A DNA stretch of 64,000 bases, taken from NCBI GenBank assembly GCA_019614645.1, contig JABWDB010000004.1, positions 17,918,001-17,982,000 of the forward strand, given 5' to 3'. Of this stretch, positions 35,737 to 46,339 are shown piece after piece; position 1 is the first letter of the stretch; the number at the start of each line of letters is the position of its first letter. The position numbers and the translations under genes are program-made. The notes beneath the pieces were generated by a model. The model was given only the letters and a program-made list of their open reading frames with translations, made no database searches and was not told the DNA's origin. The DNA comes from Stratiolaelaps scimitus. Lineage: Eukaryota; Arthropoda; Arachnida; Mesostigmata; Laelapidae.

Positions 35737-38700
35737 GGCCGGCGGCTGTAAGCGTATCTCCAACTCGTGACACAACTCGACATATATGTCTGAATACTCT
35801 AGCCGCTTCTGTACGAGTGAGTTCCGAGTTAAGATGTTCACCATATCTGAACGTTCTCACAACATATGTTATTCTATCTAAACGTAGCTCACAACATATA
35901 ATATTGAAAATCCTCCTCTAACGCCTTCGACGGAGGAGCCCATTGTGGTTCTTGTTGTTGTGCTCGTTCCACACATAGCACTTCTGCGTACGACCTTGCA
36001 ATGGAAGGTCAGAAGCGCTCTCTAATTTCCTCTTATAATCGCCAATGCTGGTAGAATTCAAACAGCACATAAGCACATATTAACGATAGAGTATTTTTAC
36101 ACGATCACGATAGTCACAACATAACAGTTTTTTTCTGTCAACTTAACGCTTCTTGCTTGTTTTTAAAGGCTAAACTAGCATAAACTCACTTGATCGCTTC
36201 CGTGCTTGCTATCGCCGCGCTGAAGTGCTTTACATCTATATTTTAACCTGAGAATGTAGCGTCGATGATTATAGTTTCCTGATCGTTATTGTTGTTTTTA
36301 TCACACGAAATTGAAACAGATATACATGGTTCAATTGATTGATCGCGATACTTCCCCTCCTCGGCTCATTGTTGCTTACATCGTATCTTTGTGGAAATGG
36401 GATTACTGCACACGAAGTCCATCCAACAATATGGGTAGCTACATAGCCACGAGCATCCGCCCCCTGACCATCTGGTGTGCACCATTCAAGCTGCTCGTCG
36501 AATCACACTGGTGTTAGCTAGCGATGGTGGCTGAATTGGTTGCGAGCATTTATTGGGTAGCGCCACCATGCACAGCAGACATCTTGCGTAAGTTTTATTG
36601 CACACGGGTATGGTCTGGAATTTGTCAGATCAGCACCAATTCCAATAGCAAAACAACCACTATAGTCAATAGATCAAAAGGGGAGGCTTCCACTACGAGG
36701 TTCCAACTCAGTGCAAGCAGTGCAAGCAGGACAGGCGGGCTAGCAGCAAGGACGCACGTCTGAGCTCATCGATTCGAGTTGCCTTGCCAAAATGCTATGC
36801 GCATTTTCATGAGGGTCTGTCGCTTCAGCCACCACAGACGTTTTCAGTGTTCGCGTAATGATAATGCTATGCGAAGGAGAGGGATATTCCGTTTCAGTCG
36901 TTGATTTCCCGTTTCGATCGGTTTTTCTTCTGACACTCGCGTATTTCTTATATATTTGAAAGCGTTTACACCACAACACACAAAGGGCCTAAGGGATAGT
37001 CTGTACCTCTTTCTTTCTAGCGGCTCATCGCCATTCTAGAGGAGCCCGTTGCATCGTTAGTATCAACAACAACAACAACACCAACAAAAACAACAGCGGC
37101 TATGTCTTCTCCAGCGAAAGAAAGCTGAGGTCGTCAAATGCATTTCAAGTGATGATGCCAGAAGTGTTGCTTGCGTTACCTTTTTTCGACGGTGGGAAGC
37201 GTCACTAGCGGCTGCTACACCTGCGCCCGTTCACCGCCAGCGATCGCATGCTGGGAGATGTTGGGTGCGAAGATCGCCTTCTTTTCCAGCCCCCGTCGAG
37301 CAGTGGCGCAGTCGCTTGGCGTCAATGGGACTGCACCAGTGTTGTGTCTGTGTGTCTGTGTGTGTGTGCCCTTGTTATCTTGCACTGCTGAGTCACACAC
37401 GATGCTGAGCCACCACGCTCTGCTGTTATCAGCAGTAAGTCGCTCATGGGTAGGAGCTTGCATGCAGCTTGCATGCCTGGTTACTCCGAGCGTAATCTAT
37501 TTACGAGAAAAGGGAAGCTCCCACCAACTCTGATTGGCTTCGGCAGCGGCGGTGGTAACGCAGAGGGCTTCGGGGCAACGGTGTGCGGCAAAAGACGAGA
37601 TGGGATGGGAGACGAAGAGTGTTGCCACTGAGCTGTTCTGCATAACCGAACGGGTGTGTACCGGAGGCTACCAGGCTACTGCAGTGGGCAGACACTGCGA
37701 ATACTCGTCGTGGCGAACTAGTCAGTACCAGCAGAAGTGGTAGTGATAGGAGTCGCAATAGTAGTAGTGTGATATGTAGCAGTGGTAACCAGTAGGTAAG
37801 CAGAAAATCGTGTTTTGGATTCAGCATGCTCCGAGGGCAATCCAACTCCTGCCATTGCCACGGGTGCTGCCACTCGTAATGAGTGAGATGGCGATAGTAG
37901 CAGCTGTGGGCGGCACACATTGTGAGTTGGCCAACTCACATCTCACGGCTGACCGTCCAGACATGCTAGTATTATATAATTGGCCTTGCCAAAGACATCC
38001 GTGCGCGCGCGCGCACAGCGGGTTCTCCTGGCCAGCCTTCGCAGCCAAGCCAACTGCCCGCAACAAACATGTGTGCATGCTAGACCTAGCTGCAGGCTGC
38101 AGAATGAAGACTCGCGGGGAATGCTCGCCATCTCCGTCTCTCCCCGTTCCTCTCCTTCACACTGACTATCCACTCTCGTCAGTTATGGCGACGCCAAGTA
38201 ACTGTGGCCGGGTACGAGGAGGGCAATCCCAAAGGCGAAACGTAAATGTCTATGAATGCGGCAGGATGACGGTTGCACGAGCGACGTCTGCGATGACGTA
38301 TGATGGAGCGGAATGTGTGGCAAGCGCGTGTGACAAGCTGACGTCGGTTCCCGTGCATTCTTCGAAACATAGGTGTCAGTACAACCCTTGGCTTTCTTCA
38401 CTGCGTCATCTCTCTCTCTCTCGATCCCTCTTCCCTTTAGTTGGTTGAAATTGTTCACCTATCAGCTGGTTGAAACTACTCTAAACTTACAAGGCACGTA
38501 ATGTACAGTGAGTAGGAGTTGCCTCACAGCGAGACATAGAACATTTAGCACGCTACTTTGTCCAGGATCCCTGTTGCGTTCTCTGAGCATCCTGAAACCA
38601 GGGAACCTGGTAAATGCAACCACCTTGGAGCACAGGCTATCCGTGCCGCAGTCATCCGGCGCACGCATCCGCGAGCAGTCACCCGGCCACGCTGCACCTA

Positions 38701-39644
38701 GGCTAAATTTTATCAATGTCAGCTTTCGTCCCGAACGACTCAAAAGTCAACTAGCAACCTTGCCTTCGGTAGTATTATACGTATACGTGGCCCTCGTGTC
38801 ATTCTAGTGATGCCGATGTGAACCACGATTCTCTTGAACTCCCGTGCAGCCGTCATCGTCGTTTCATCGGAGTCTGGTCCCACTCACTCAGTTCAGTTCG
38901 TCGTACGACGAGCAGAGAGCGACTCAGGGACGAAACAGAGAGAATGCGGCAGAGCGAATGATAGAGACTTCGAAGGACAGATGATGTCGCAGAGAACGCA
39001 GAGAAGGCGCAGCCATTGACTTGCGACGGCTGCAATAAATGTCAAGGTGGCTCATCATCTTACAAGTCCTCTCTCGCTCTCTCGTTTCTTTCTCGCGCGC
39101 TCGCCCTCGATATCGCTCAATGTCTCTCTTACGGTTGAGGAGCGACGAGGAAGGGACGCGGGAACTGCTTACATCGTTCCATCGCCATATCCCACACGCC
39201 CTTTTACTCTCCTCGTCTTCTCTGCACTCGCGCAGGTCGTCTCCACACACTCACGCACAAACACACACGAGGCCTGGGCCTGTCGGCTCTCAACGTTTCT
39301 CCTTCTCTCTCTCTCTTAACGTACATCGACTCGAGCAGCGGCAGCCGGTTACTTGGGTACGAGGTAGCTTCTCGTCGTCGTCGTCAACGGCCCTCGGCTC
39401 CTGATGGCTCCCAGAGGACACGTCTGCTAGGCGGCGCCAGCGAGATCCGCCGAAGCCTCCTGCTGCTACTGCAAGTGCAGCCACTCGGCGTATCCATTCC
39501 TTCTTCTCTTCTACGACACACGACGATTGGTGCTCCGGCGTTCGTCTCCTACACTGCAGTACACCATCTCTCTTCCTATCTATTCCTCTCTTTCCTGGTT
39601 TCTCTTTCTCTCTCTCTCTTTCCTTTCGAACGATAACGAAGGTT
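35737..39644. other. no supported gene; probable 5' region of the 39.6 kb exon at its end
   Basis: Holds CAA repeats at 37064-37094, a TG-rich tract at 37345-37370, a tandem duplication of AGCTTGCATGC (37455-37476) and a 16-bp GC alternating palindrome (38001-38016). From about 39,040 the + strand becomes pyrimidine-rich with CpG-containing GTC repeats near 39,374-39,386, and a CT tract at about 39,600-39,628 runs up to the start codon at 39,645. This last part is a plausible 5' leader or promoter-proximal region; no TATA box or initiator can be assigned. Confidence 0.45.
38001..38016. repeat. 16-bp alternating purine-pyrimidine palindrome
   Basis: GTGCGCGCGCGCGCAC is self-complementary and strictly alternating, the classic sequence type that can adopt left-handed Z-DNA or a cruciform. 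Confidence 0.9.
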
Positions 39645-39730
39645 ATGGAGGTTTCGCCTCAGCAGTGGCAGCTAGTAGCAGCTGATCAGATCACGAAACG
39701 CTTCGGCGATGACGAGTACAAGTCGGAAAA
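39645..39730 (+). CDS. candidate first coding exon, gene unrecognised
   Basis: ATG with a favourable context (GGTTATGG) opens 28 codons plus two bases of repeat-free, hydrophilic protein containing QQWQLVAADQITKRFGDDEY. The sequence then meets GTGAGTC, a consensus 5' splice site, at 39731; in the unspliced frame the next codon is a stop. The exon would end in phase 2. The pyrimidine-rich stretch just upstream looks like a leader. This is the strongest coding signal in the window, but I do not recognise the family. The next exon could not be located within the 24 kb downstream, so the first intron would be long. Confidence 0.45.
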
Positions 39731-42700
39731 GTGAGTCATTTGAGGCAGAAGAGAAAGGGAACTACCGGTAAAGGAAGCCGAGGCATCCGCCGGTGTACAA
39801 TGGTGAAAAGAGAGAACGAGGGATAGACGGAGTGACACAAGGGCCGCCGACAGGCCTTAGCAGGTTGCCGGCGTTGACCTGTATTCCTGGACAGGTTGGA
39901 CTGGAGATCCTTTTCTAGAAGAAAGAGGGAAAGACACGAGAAGGAAGAGTGTCTCTGAACGTCCGTCCTAAGGAATATTTTTCCTTACCCGCTGACCTCC
40001 CCCTCCCCCCCCGGTCCACGTCAGATTTAACTCGTTTGCCATGAAAGCGCTGCTGTGAGGGCCTGTCGTTCCATAGAGTCACTATAGGTCGCGTTCGGAC
40101 GTTCGCCCTGTTTCTTTCCTACAGCTGAGAATGGTGGTGCCACCAGAACGGCGCGATGCCACTGAGCCTAGCTAGCGAGGGCTAGTGTGGGCCGATGTCA
40201 ACGGCAGACTTCTCGTTTGCAGCTAGCTATACAAGGAGTTAGAGGACGGTTGGACGCTGCCGCGAGGATGGCGGTGGTTGGGCTCTTTGAGGGCCCTTTG
40301 CGCCGCGGGGCGCCTCTTTTCGCCCCTTGACCGGGCAGACTGCCCGCCGACCCATGGTCCTCAGGCTTTCCATCCGCGCTGGCCGTCTGGCTTGTAAGAC
40401 GGCAGTGCGGGCGGAGGCGAAAACGGGAAAAGCAATGGCACCAGGACCTCCTAGATCTTGGTGGTCCGTCCCTCCTTAGTGCTCCTTCGGAAGAAGAGTC
40501 CAACGAGCAGCCAAACCCTGCGGGTGCTCAGGAAGCCTCGTCCATTCTCCGTCTCTTTCTCTCTCTCTCTCACCGAGGCTGTGTGTGCTCGGAGGACGTC
40601 CGGATGGAGAAGACGGTAGAAAATGAAGGAGGCGGTCATCGGCGGCTGCGAGGCAGACCATCGGGAGCTCTTACGGCTTGAAGGCGGGCTGTGCAGATGA
40701 TAGTCGAACGAACCGAAGGGACCGAGGGAGACAAAAATTGCCATCGTTGCCATATATATATATACGTATATGTAAAATATGTATGAATGTATATGAGATA
40801 CTCAGGCAACGGAACTCAGAATAAGCAGATCGGCCTGCGTTGATAGTTCCATGCCAAATTTGTCCATCATCCATCGAGTGAATTAGCCTCGGCCCCTCAT
40901 ATTAGCAGGGCGCACGCCCAAACAGAGAATCCAGAATTATGTATAGCCCTTTACTCTATTGGAATATATAATAATATCCATTTTGAGATCACGTTGTGAA
41001 CTGCATCTATACATTGGTTTCGCCAATCGTTATCTTAAGCAGGTATGGTTACCCCAATAATATTTCAACAGCTATTATAGCTACTAAATACTTAAAATCC
41101 TAACAAATGCATACACACACACACACAATTAACGTCAAAACTCTTTTCTAGGGAATTGAATTGTCTAGGGAAATGGTATTCTTTATGACAGCCTCCATGC
41201 GTGTTGTCGACAGGGCGGCAAACGTTTCTATACCGTTCTTGAAGTCAGCCGCTTCAAGAAATGGTCCTGCAACGAGAATACAATTAGCAATGGACTTTTT
41301 GTTTCCGCAGTCTTCCCTCTCCCCACTTCAGTTCACTCTCTTCCTGACAATTCTTCGTTTTCATGTTTCGGCAATTATGCCCCCCAGCAATTTCTCATCT
41401 CTCCTCGGGCCAACCGCTATTTCTCTCCCTCTCTCTCTGATTCTCTCTATATCCGACTCCAGGTATGAGAGACGATGAAGAACGAGGACGAGAAGTAAAT
41501 GATAGAGCGTTTACATTTCTCTGATCTCGCACTCGTTATTTGTTCCTCCTCTCGTTGTTCTTCTACAATCAATCCCTCCTCGTTTGCTCCTCGTCCTGCT
41601 CGTTCGCTGTGTCGTCGTTCTCAGGCTTGCTTCTATCTCTCGATTCTATTGATCTCTCCATCGCCCTTCTGCCTATCCCTGTTCGCCATTCCCTTCGAAA
41701 AACCTTCATGTGTCCCAATGTGTAATGAACGCTGCCAACGCCGTGTATGTGTCTGTGCATGGTGCCTGCCAGCGTCCTTCTAGATAATCATGCCACGCCA
41801 CTTTCCTCACTCTCCCTCAGCCTACCCATTGTCCCCAAGCATTTCCCAGCTCAACCAGATACCCTCCAATTCCTTGCCGACGCTCTCCTCATCCTACTCT
41901 CATTTATGTACTATATCTATCTTTGTCTCTCACTCGTGTTGCCCAACCGTATCCTTTTTTCCCTTCATTCTCTCTCCTTCTATCCCTCCTCTTCTATTTG
42001 TTTTCCTTTCAATTTGTTGGGCGGTTCCCTCAATTCGTAATTCGCTCACCCATATTCTTCGTGTTGTTTTTCTTTCATCTCATTCTACCCGTGTTCCTCT
42101 CTCCGTACGCGTGCATGTTCCCAGTCACACGATCCTCCCGCAGACAGAGCCATAGCAACAGCGGCGGCGGCGGCGGAAACCCGCTGTCTTTATCTCTTCC
42201 AATGCTGCTCGGTCTTCCCTCAACGTCCACGACAGTCGCAGGGTCTCTAGCGATCTCGCCAAGTCTCGCTCATCTCAAGGTGCCTTTTTTTCGCTCGCAT
42301 TTTTGCCTCCTTTTCTCTCCTTAGTTGGATTATCCACGTGCTATGGCTGTCACTGTGGCTCCGGCTGCTGTTATTGCTTCATCCTGCTTTTATTGTACTA
42401 CTGTCCTATGGCCGTGGCCGGCTGGCTGCGCTGCTCTAGCTATTGCTCGCGACAGTTCGACCTCTGCCGAATCGCCGGCATCCCGCCAAACTGTCAGTTG
42501 ATATCGAGACATTAGCCGGGAGTAGCAGGGGCCCGCACCAATACAGGGAGCTACAATGCACGAGACAGCAAGCGGCGGTGATGATGATGATTTGGATAAT
42601 AATTGCGAAATAATAACTTAGTATTAGCTTTCAGTCATTGTTGCTCATGCAGCCATCGATTGTTCGGAGTCCGGCCAGAGAGGGATCAGATCCCGATAGC

Positions 42701-42875
42701 CGGCTAACTGTGTTTATTGATATTATACCTTTGATATTCAATGGCTCCTTTACTGATCACAACGAACGTATCGCCAGATAGTAGCCGACGGTGAAAGCAA
42801 ATAATTAGCGTCTAATTATGACAAAATATAATAATCTCCTCGATCACATGTGCCATGACCGCATCAAGACCAACA
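39731..42875 (+). other. putative first intron with pyrimidine-rich block
   Basis: If the exon at 39.65 kb is real, this is intron. It holds two small GC hairpins at about 40308-40347 (GGGGCG/CGCCCC and CGGGCA/TGCCCG), a short TA run near 40751 and, from about 41,300 to 42,330, a strongly pyrimidine-rich + strand whose open frames are Ser/Leu/Phe/Pro repeats. A GGC repeat follows at about 42162-42176. Confidence 0.5.
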
Positions 42876-42976
42876 AGTGTCCGCGCGGTGGTTTGGACTT
42901 GTAAACCTCTGGCTGAAAAAAGCCGGAGGCTCCAGGTTCGATTTCCTCGACGTCACATATACCTCTGAATAAAAGG
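42876..42976 (+). mobile_element. class II tRNA-derived SINE copy
   Basis: GTGGTTTGGACTTG resembles the D-arm/anticodon region of a serine-type tRNA. It is followed by a 9-bp hairpin, CCTCTGGCT/AGCCGGAGG (42906-42929), placed where serine and leucine tRNAs carry their long variable arm, and then by a good B box GGTTCGATTTC (42935-42945). An AATAAA-containing tail follows near 42969. The acceptor stem does not pair. The hairpin and B box match the element at 63.3 kb, so they are related copies. Confidence 0.6.
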
Positions 42977-45900
42977 TGCTATTCTATTGTATCCAGTCCA
43001 GTCGACACTGGTCGCTCGTCCATTCACCATTTGTTTGCAAATCGCATAATAAATACGTAACGAATCTTTAACAGCTTACAACATCTATCTTGTGCACTTC
43101 TTCGCTCTTTCTACATCTCTTCTTTCCAATTCGATTGCGCGCCTTCGTTCCACTAAATCCAATGGCGTATTATCCTTTGTTGTATCATTCGGCTCTCATA
43201 TCGTCAATGCCGTATCCTATCGAAATGATGTGTTTTCACGTGAGGCTGTGTATTTGGGAATATAATACGCGTCATATCGTTGTTCCTTGTTCCAACAACG
43301 CGTTGGCGTGTTTTTTTTTTCTAGGTGCTGCTACCCCTGCTGCTAGACGTACATAGTCGTATACGGTCGTCCGAACATTTGCCATCGTCCGCCAGACGTG
43401 GTGTATTGCCCCCGTTGCCTGCTGCCACCGATGGCAGTCCATGTACGTTGTCGTCGCTGGGTTGGCTGGGGCTTTTTCGGGAACTGGCAGCAGCAGCAGC
43501 AGCAGTAGAAGCAAAAGGGTCGAACGACTACGACGTGGATTCAAAAGGGCTGGGGGTACTGGCGGCGGCGGCAGCGGCCGCGGCCTTTGACGCGGACGTT
43601 CTCCTTCGACGGCCTTTTCCTCGCTCGGTCGGTGTACATCTGCGGTCGCCCAGGGTCGTATCGGTTCCTCGGAAGCAGCGCGGTAGCTTCGGCAGCAGCC
43701 TCCGAAATCGATTCGGCCGAGGCGGAGGCCTCGTTCGTTCGCTGCGAGCCTTTGCCGCACGAGAGGCGTACGACGACGCGGAGGTCGTGTTCCTTCAGAG
43801 CAAGAAAGGGGCAATGGAGAGCTTGCAGAAAGCTGGGATACGCGGAGGTGGGGAAGGGACAACGGCTCTATGGCAATAGCAGCAGGCACTAGGGGGGGCT
43901 GCTGACGGACCACCACCACCACCACGAGGGGGCTTTTCGAGGACCCTCTTTAGACTCAGAATTCTCTGCTACCCTGGTGTTCGCCAGGCGAAGTCCGCTG
44001 GCAGGCGACGCCATTTCGCGTTCTCAGTCCTTTGGCTGTGTAGTGCCCACACAGTCACTAGCCTACGACCAGCGACTCTTTTAGTCCGCTGCGCCTTTCG
44101 AGTGAACCTAGTCTCTATCTCTCACTCTCTCGGCTAGCCTTGAAGAACCTTAGGAGCGCTGAGCTCGAGTTCCTCTTTTTCACCCTCGATACGCACATAC
44201 ATGCGCTATCGTTTGGTCGTGGTACGACCTCAATTTCGTCCGTCTTTCGTGCGATTTATAACCTCGCTCACTCGTTCATCTATGTAACACTCTGGCAAGC
44301 CACTATGTGGCTGTAGAGCAGAGAGCCTTCGATCACCTCTGATTCTCACATCCAGATGGACGAACGGACCAAGCCACCCCAGTTCATATCAGTAAGATAT
44401 TGATTTTTGACTTGTAATGAATATCTACTATTACAGTTTGCGTGGACAGATACACGACAGGGGACACCGTTGCAATACCGACCCCATTCTACTATATTGT
44501 ACGATATCTGCACACATTTGCGCTGAAAGCGCTCGGTCAGGAGATACGAAAATGCGGAACTGCAAAGATGTGAGTTGGGATCAATACATTGCGACCCGTG
44601 GTCACGTCTTATTCTACAGAAACCCACGCATGAGGTCTTCGACCAACACAAAAAAAATGCAGCGCTTTTACAGAAACGGGCGAATTGTTGTCTCATATGA
44701 CCAAACACCAATGACATGAACTGTTCCCACACAAGTGCTCGCGGAAGAGCAGCCGTATGTCTTCGCGTTTGTCCCAACCATTCTTTGAGCCTTAATATGC
44801 CATATTCTCTGTGTATACTCAATTGGAATTAGACTCACTACTAGTGACGGTGCTAATTCGAATACATTCAGCGTCTGGCGGGGCTACGGGAAGGGAAACT
44901 AAACCTTTTTAACACCCAGCCCTCTTCTCGAGAGACCCGAAAGAAAGGTCAGAGAAGACTTTCCTTCGGTTGTACACAGTGGCCAGAGACACACCACTCG
45001 ATAATGTCATTCCACTCGACCCATTTGTGCGTGTGATCGAAATTGGCCCATTCGAACCGTATCATCACCAATTGGCAGCTTCTCTCTTCATGATCATCGC
45101 AATTACGAACCTCCACGACGCGAAACATTCAATGTGAACACGGGCCGTATGAGGCGTCTGCCACGCATAACGACCGGATCCCGTTTGGCCCCGTTGTCGC
45201 CTTACCCCCAAGCATCCTCTCCCTCTCTCTGTCTCTCGGCCTCTACCTCCCTCGAGAAAACGTCAGAAACGACTGCGAAAGTCTGTGTGCGGGAGAGAGG
45301 AGAGCGAAAAACTGGGGAAAGAGAAGCGGGAACAGCAGCAGCAGCCCGGTCAGGCTGTTGCGGCACAGAGCACGGACAGGGAGAAGCGGAGGCGGTTCAA
45401 TTGACGTATGCCAGCCAGTTCGCCAACAAGCAGTGTAGCGATGGCGGAAGTAGTCGGCCGCCATCAGCTTCCGGCGTTACCCTTGCGCCGTTAGCAGCGC
45501 TTCCGAATCAATACGACTACACAGCCGAGCAATAGAAGCAGACGTACGCGAGCGAGAGAGAGCACGAGAGAGAGAGAGGAAACTCAGGAGATATATGTAG
45601 ATAGTGCATAAAAGCTAAGGGGTTAAGTGGCTCGGCGCGTTACATACAGAGATCATGAGCAGCGGGAATATGAGGAATATTATGTGACGGTGGACGATGT
45701 TGTAGTTTGTCCTCGTCGTCCGCATATGTGGCAGCCAAGCAGGATCCAGTAGTAGGATAAATCGAATTCCCAAAAATATGTTGGTGTGTCTGATATCTTG
45801 ACAATATATGTGTATGTATGTGCACATGGGTGTGAGACTCACTCCAATGCATTACGCGTGAAATTACGCCTGATCGCGTATTCGACAATGCGCTTTGCAT

Positions 45901-46287
45901 GGCACCCCCCGCCCCCCCACTTGGTCGGATGGTCAGCCGGGCGGATGTCATGCTTCAATTGTTCTCTTCAAATGCCATATGTACCCTTGATGTTGAACTG
46001 CTGCCAGCATAGAACAGGTGATATGTGGGAGCCAGGGTTTTGTGTAGGTTTCCACTGGATTGTCAATCAAGTCTGGACAGATACGAAAAAATAATGAAGT
46101 GTTTTACATTATTCAGTTTAACGCATGGGACAATCGATTATGTTGCTTTTGTTTAACTAATATATGCTGTAATTGATTATGTTGAATTTAGCTACAAGTG
46201 GCGTCAAGGGCGAAAATAAATATTATATAAGCGTATTTGCGCCTTGCAAACCATTCGTTTGAGATCACGAGCAGATTTTTCTTTGTT
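42977..46287. other. no supported gene
   Basis: Includes CAG repeats at 43487-43506 and GC-rich sequence to 43.9 kb with long overlapping frames on both strands (184 codons +, 217 codons -), neither with a domain. A 158-codon minus-strand frame at 44346-44822 is repeat-free but starts at TTG and is unrecognised. The remainder, including 46.1-46.3 kb, is AT-rich and empty. Confidence 0.45.
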
Positions 46288-46314
46288 CGTTATATATTGT
46301 AACAATATATAACG
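46288..46314. repeat. perfect 12-bp palindrome with 3-nt centre
   Basis: CGTTATATATTG and CAATATATAACG flank taa. A second inverted repeat, CTCGGC/GCCGAG, follows without a gap (46315-46339). Together they form two adjacent stem-loops in AT-rich DNA. Confidence 0.85.
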
Positions 46315-46339
46315 CTCGGCTGAGAATTGCTCGGCCGAG

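Noticed and set aside
41161..42324. Series of + strand frames rich in Ser, Phe, Leu and Pro
   Set aside because: They reflect the pyrimidine-rich strand, not protein coding.
43272..43925. Overlapping 217- and 184-codon frames on opposite strands
   Set aside because: Both include homopolymeric Leu or Ala from a CAG repeat and no motif; long paired frames are expected in GC-rich DNA that is poor in stop codons.
44346..44822. 158-codon - strand repeat-free frame
   Set aside because: Starts at TTG with no early ATG, no acceptor was found, and nothing in it is recognisable.
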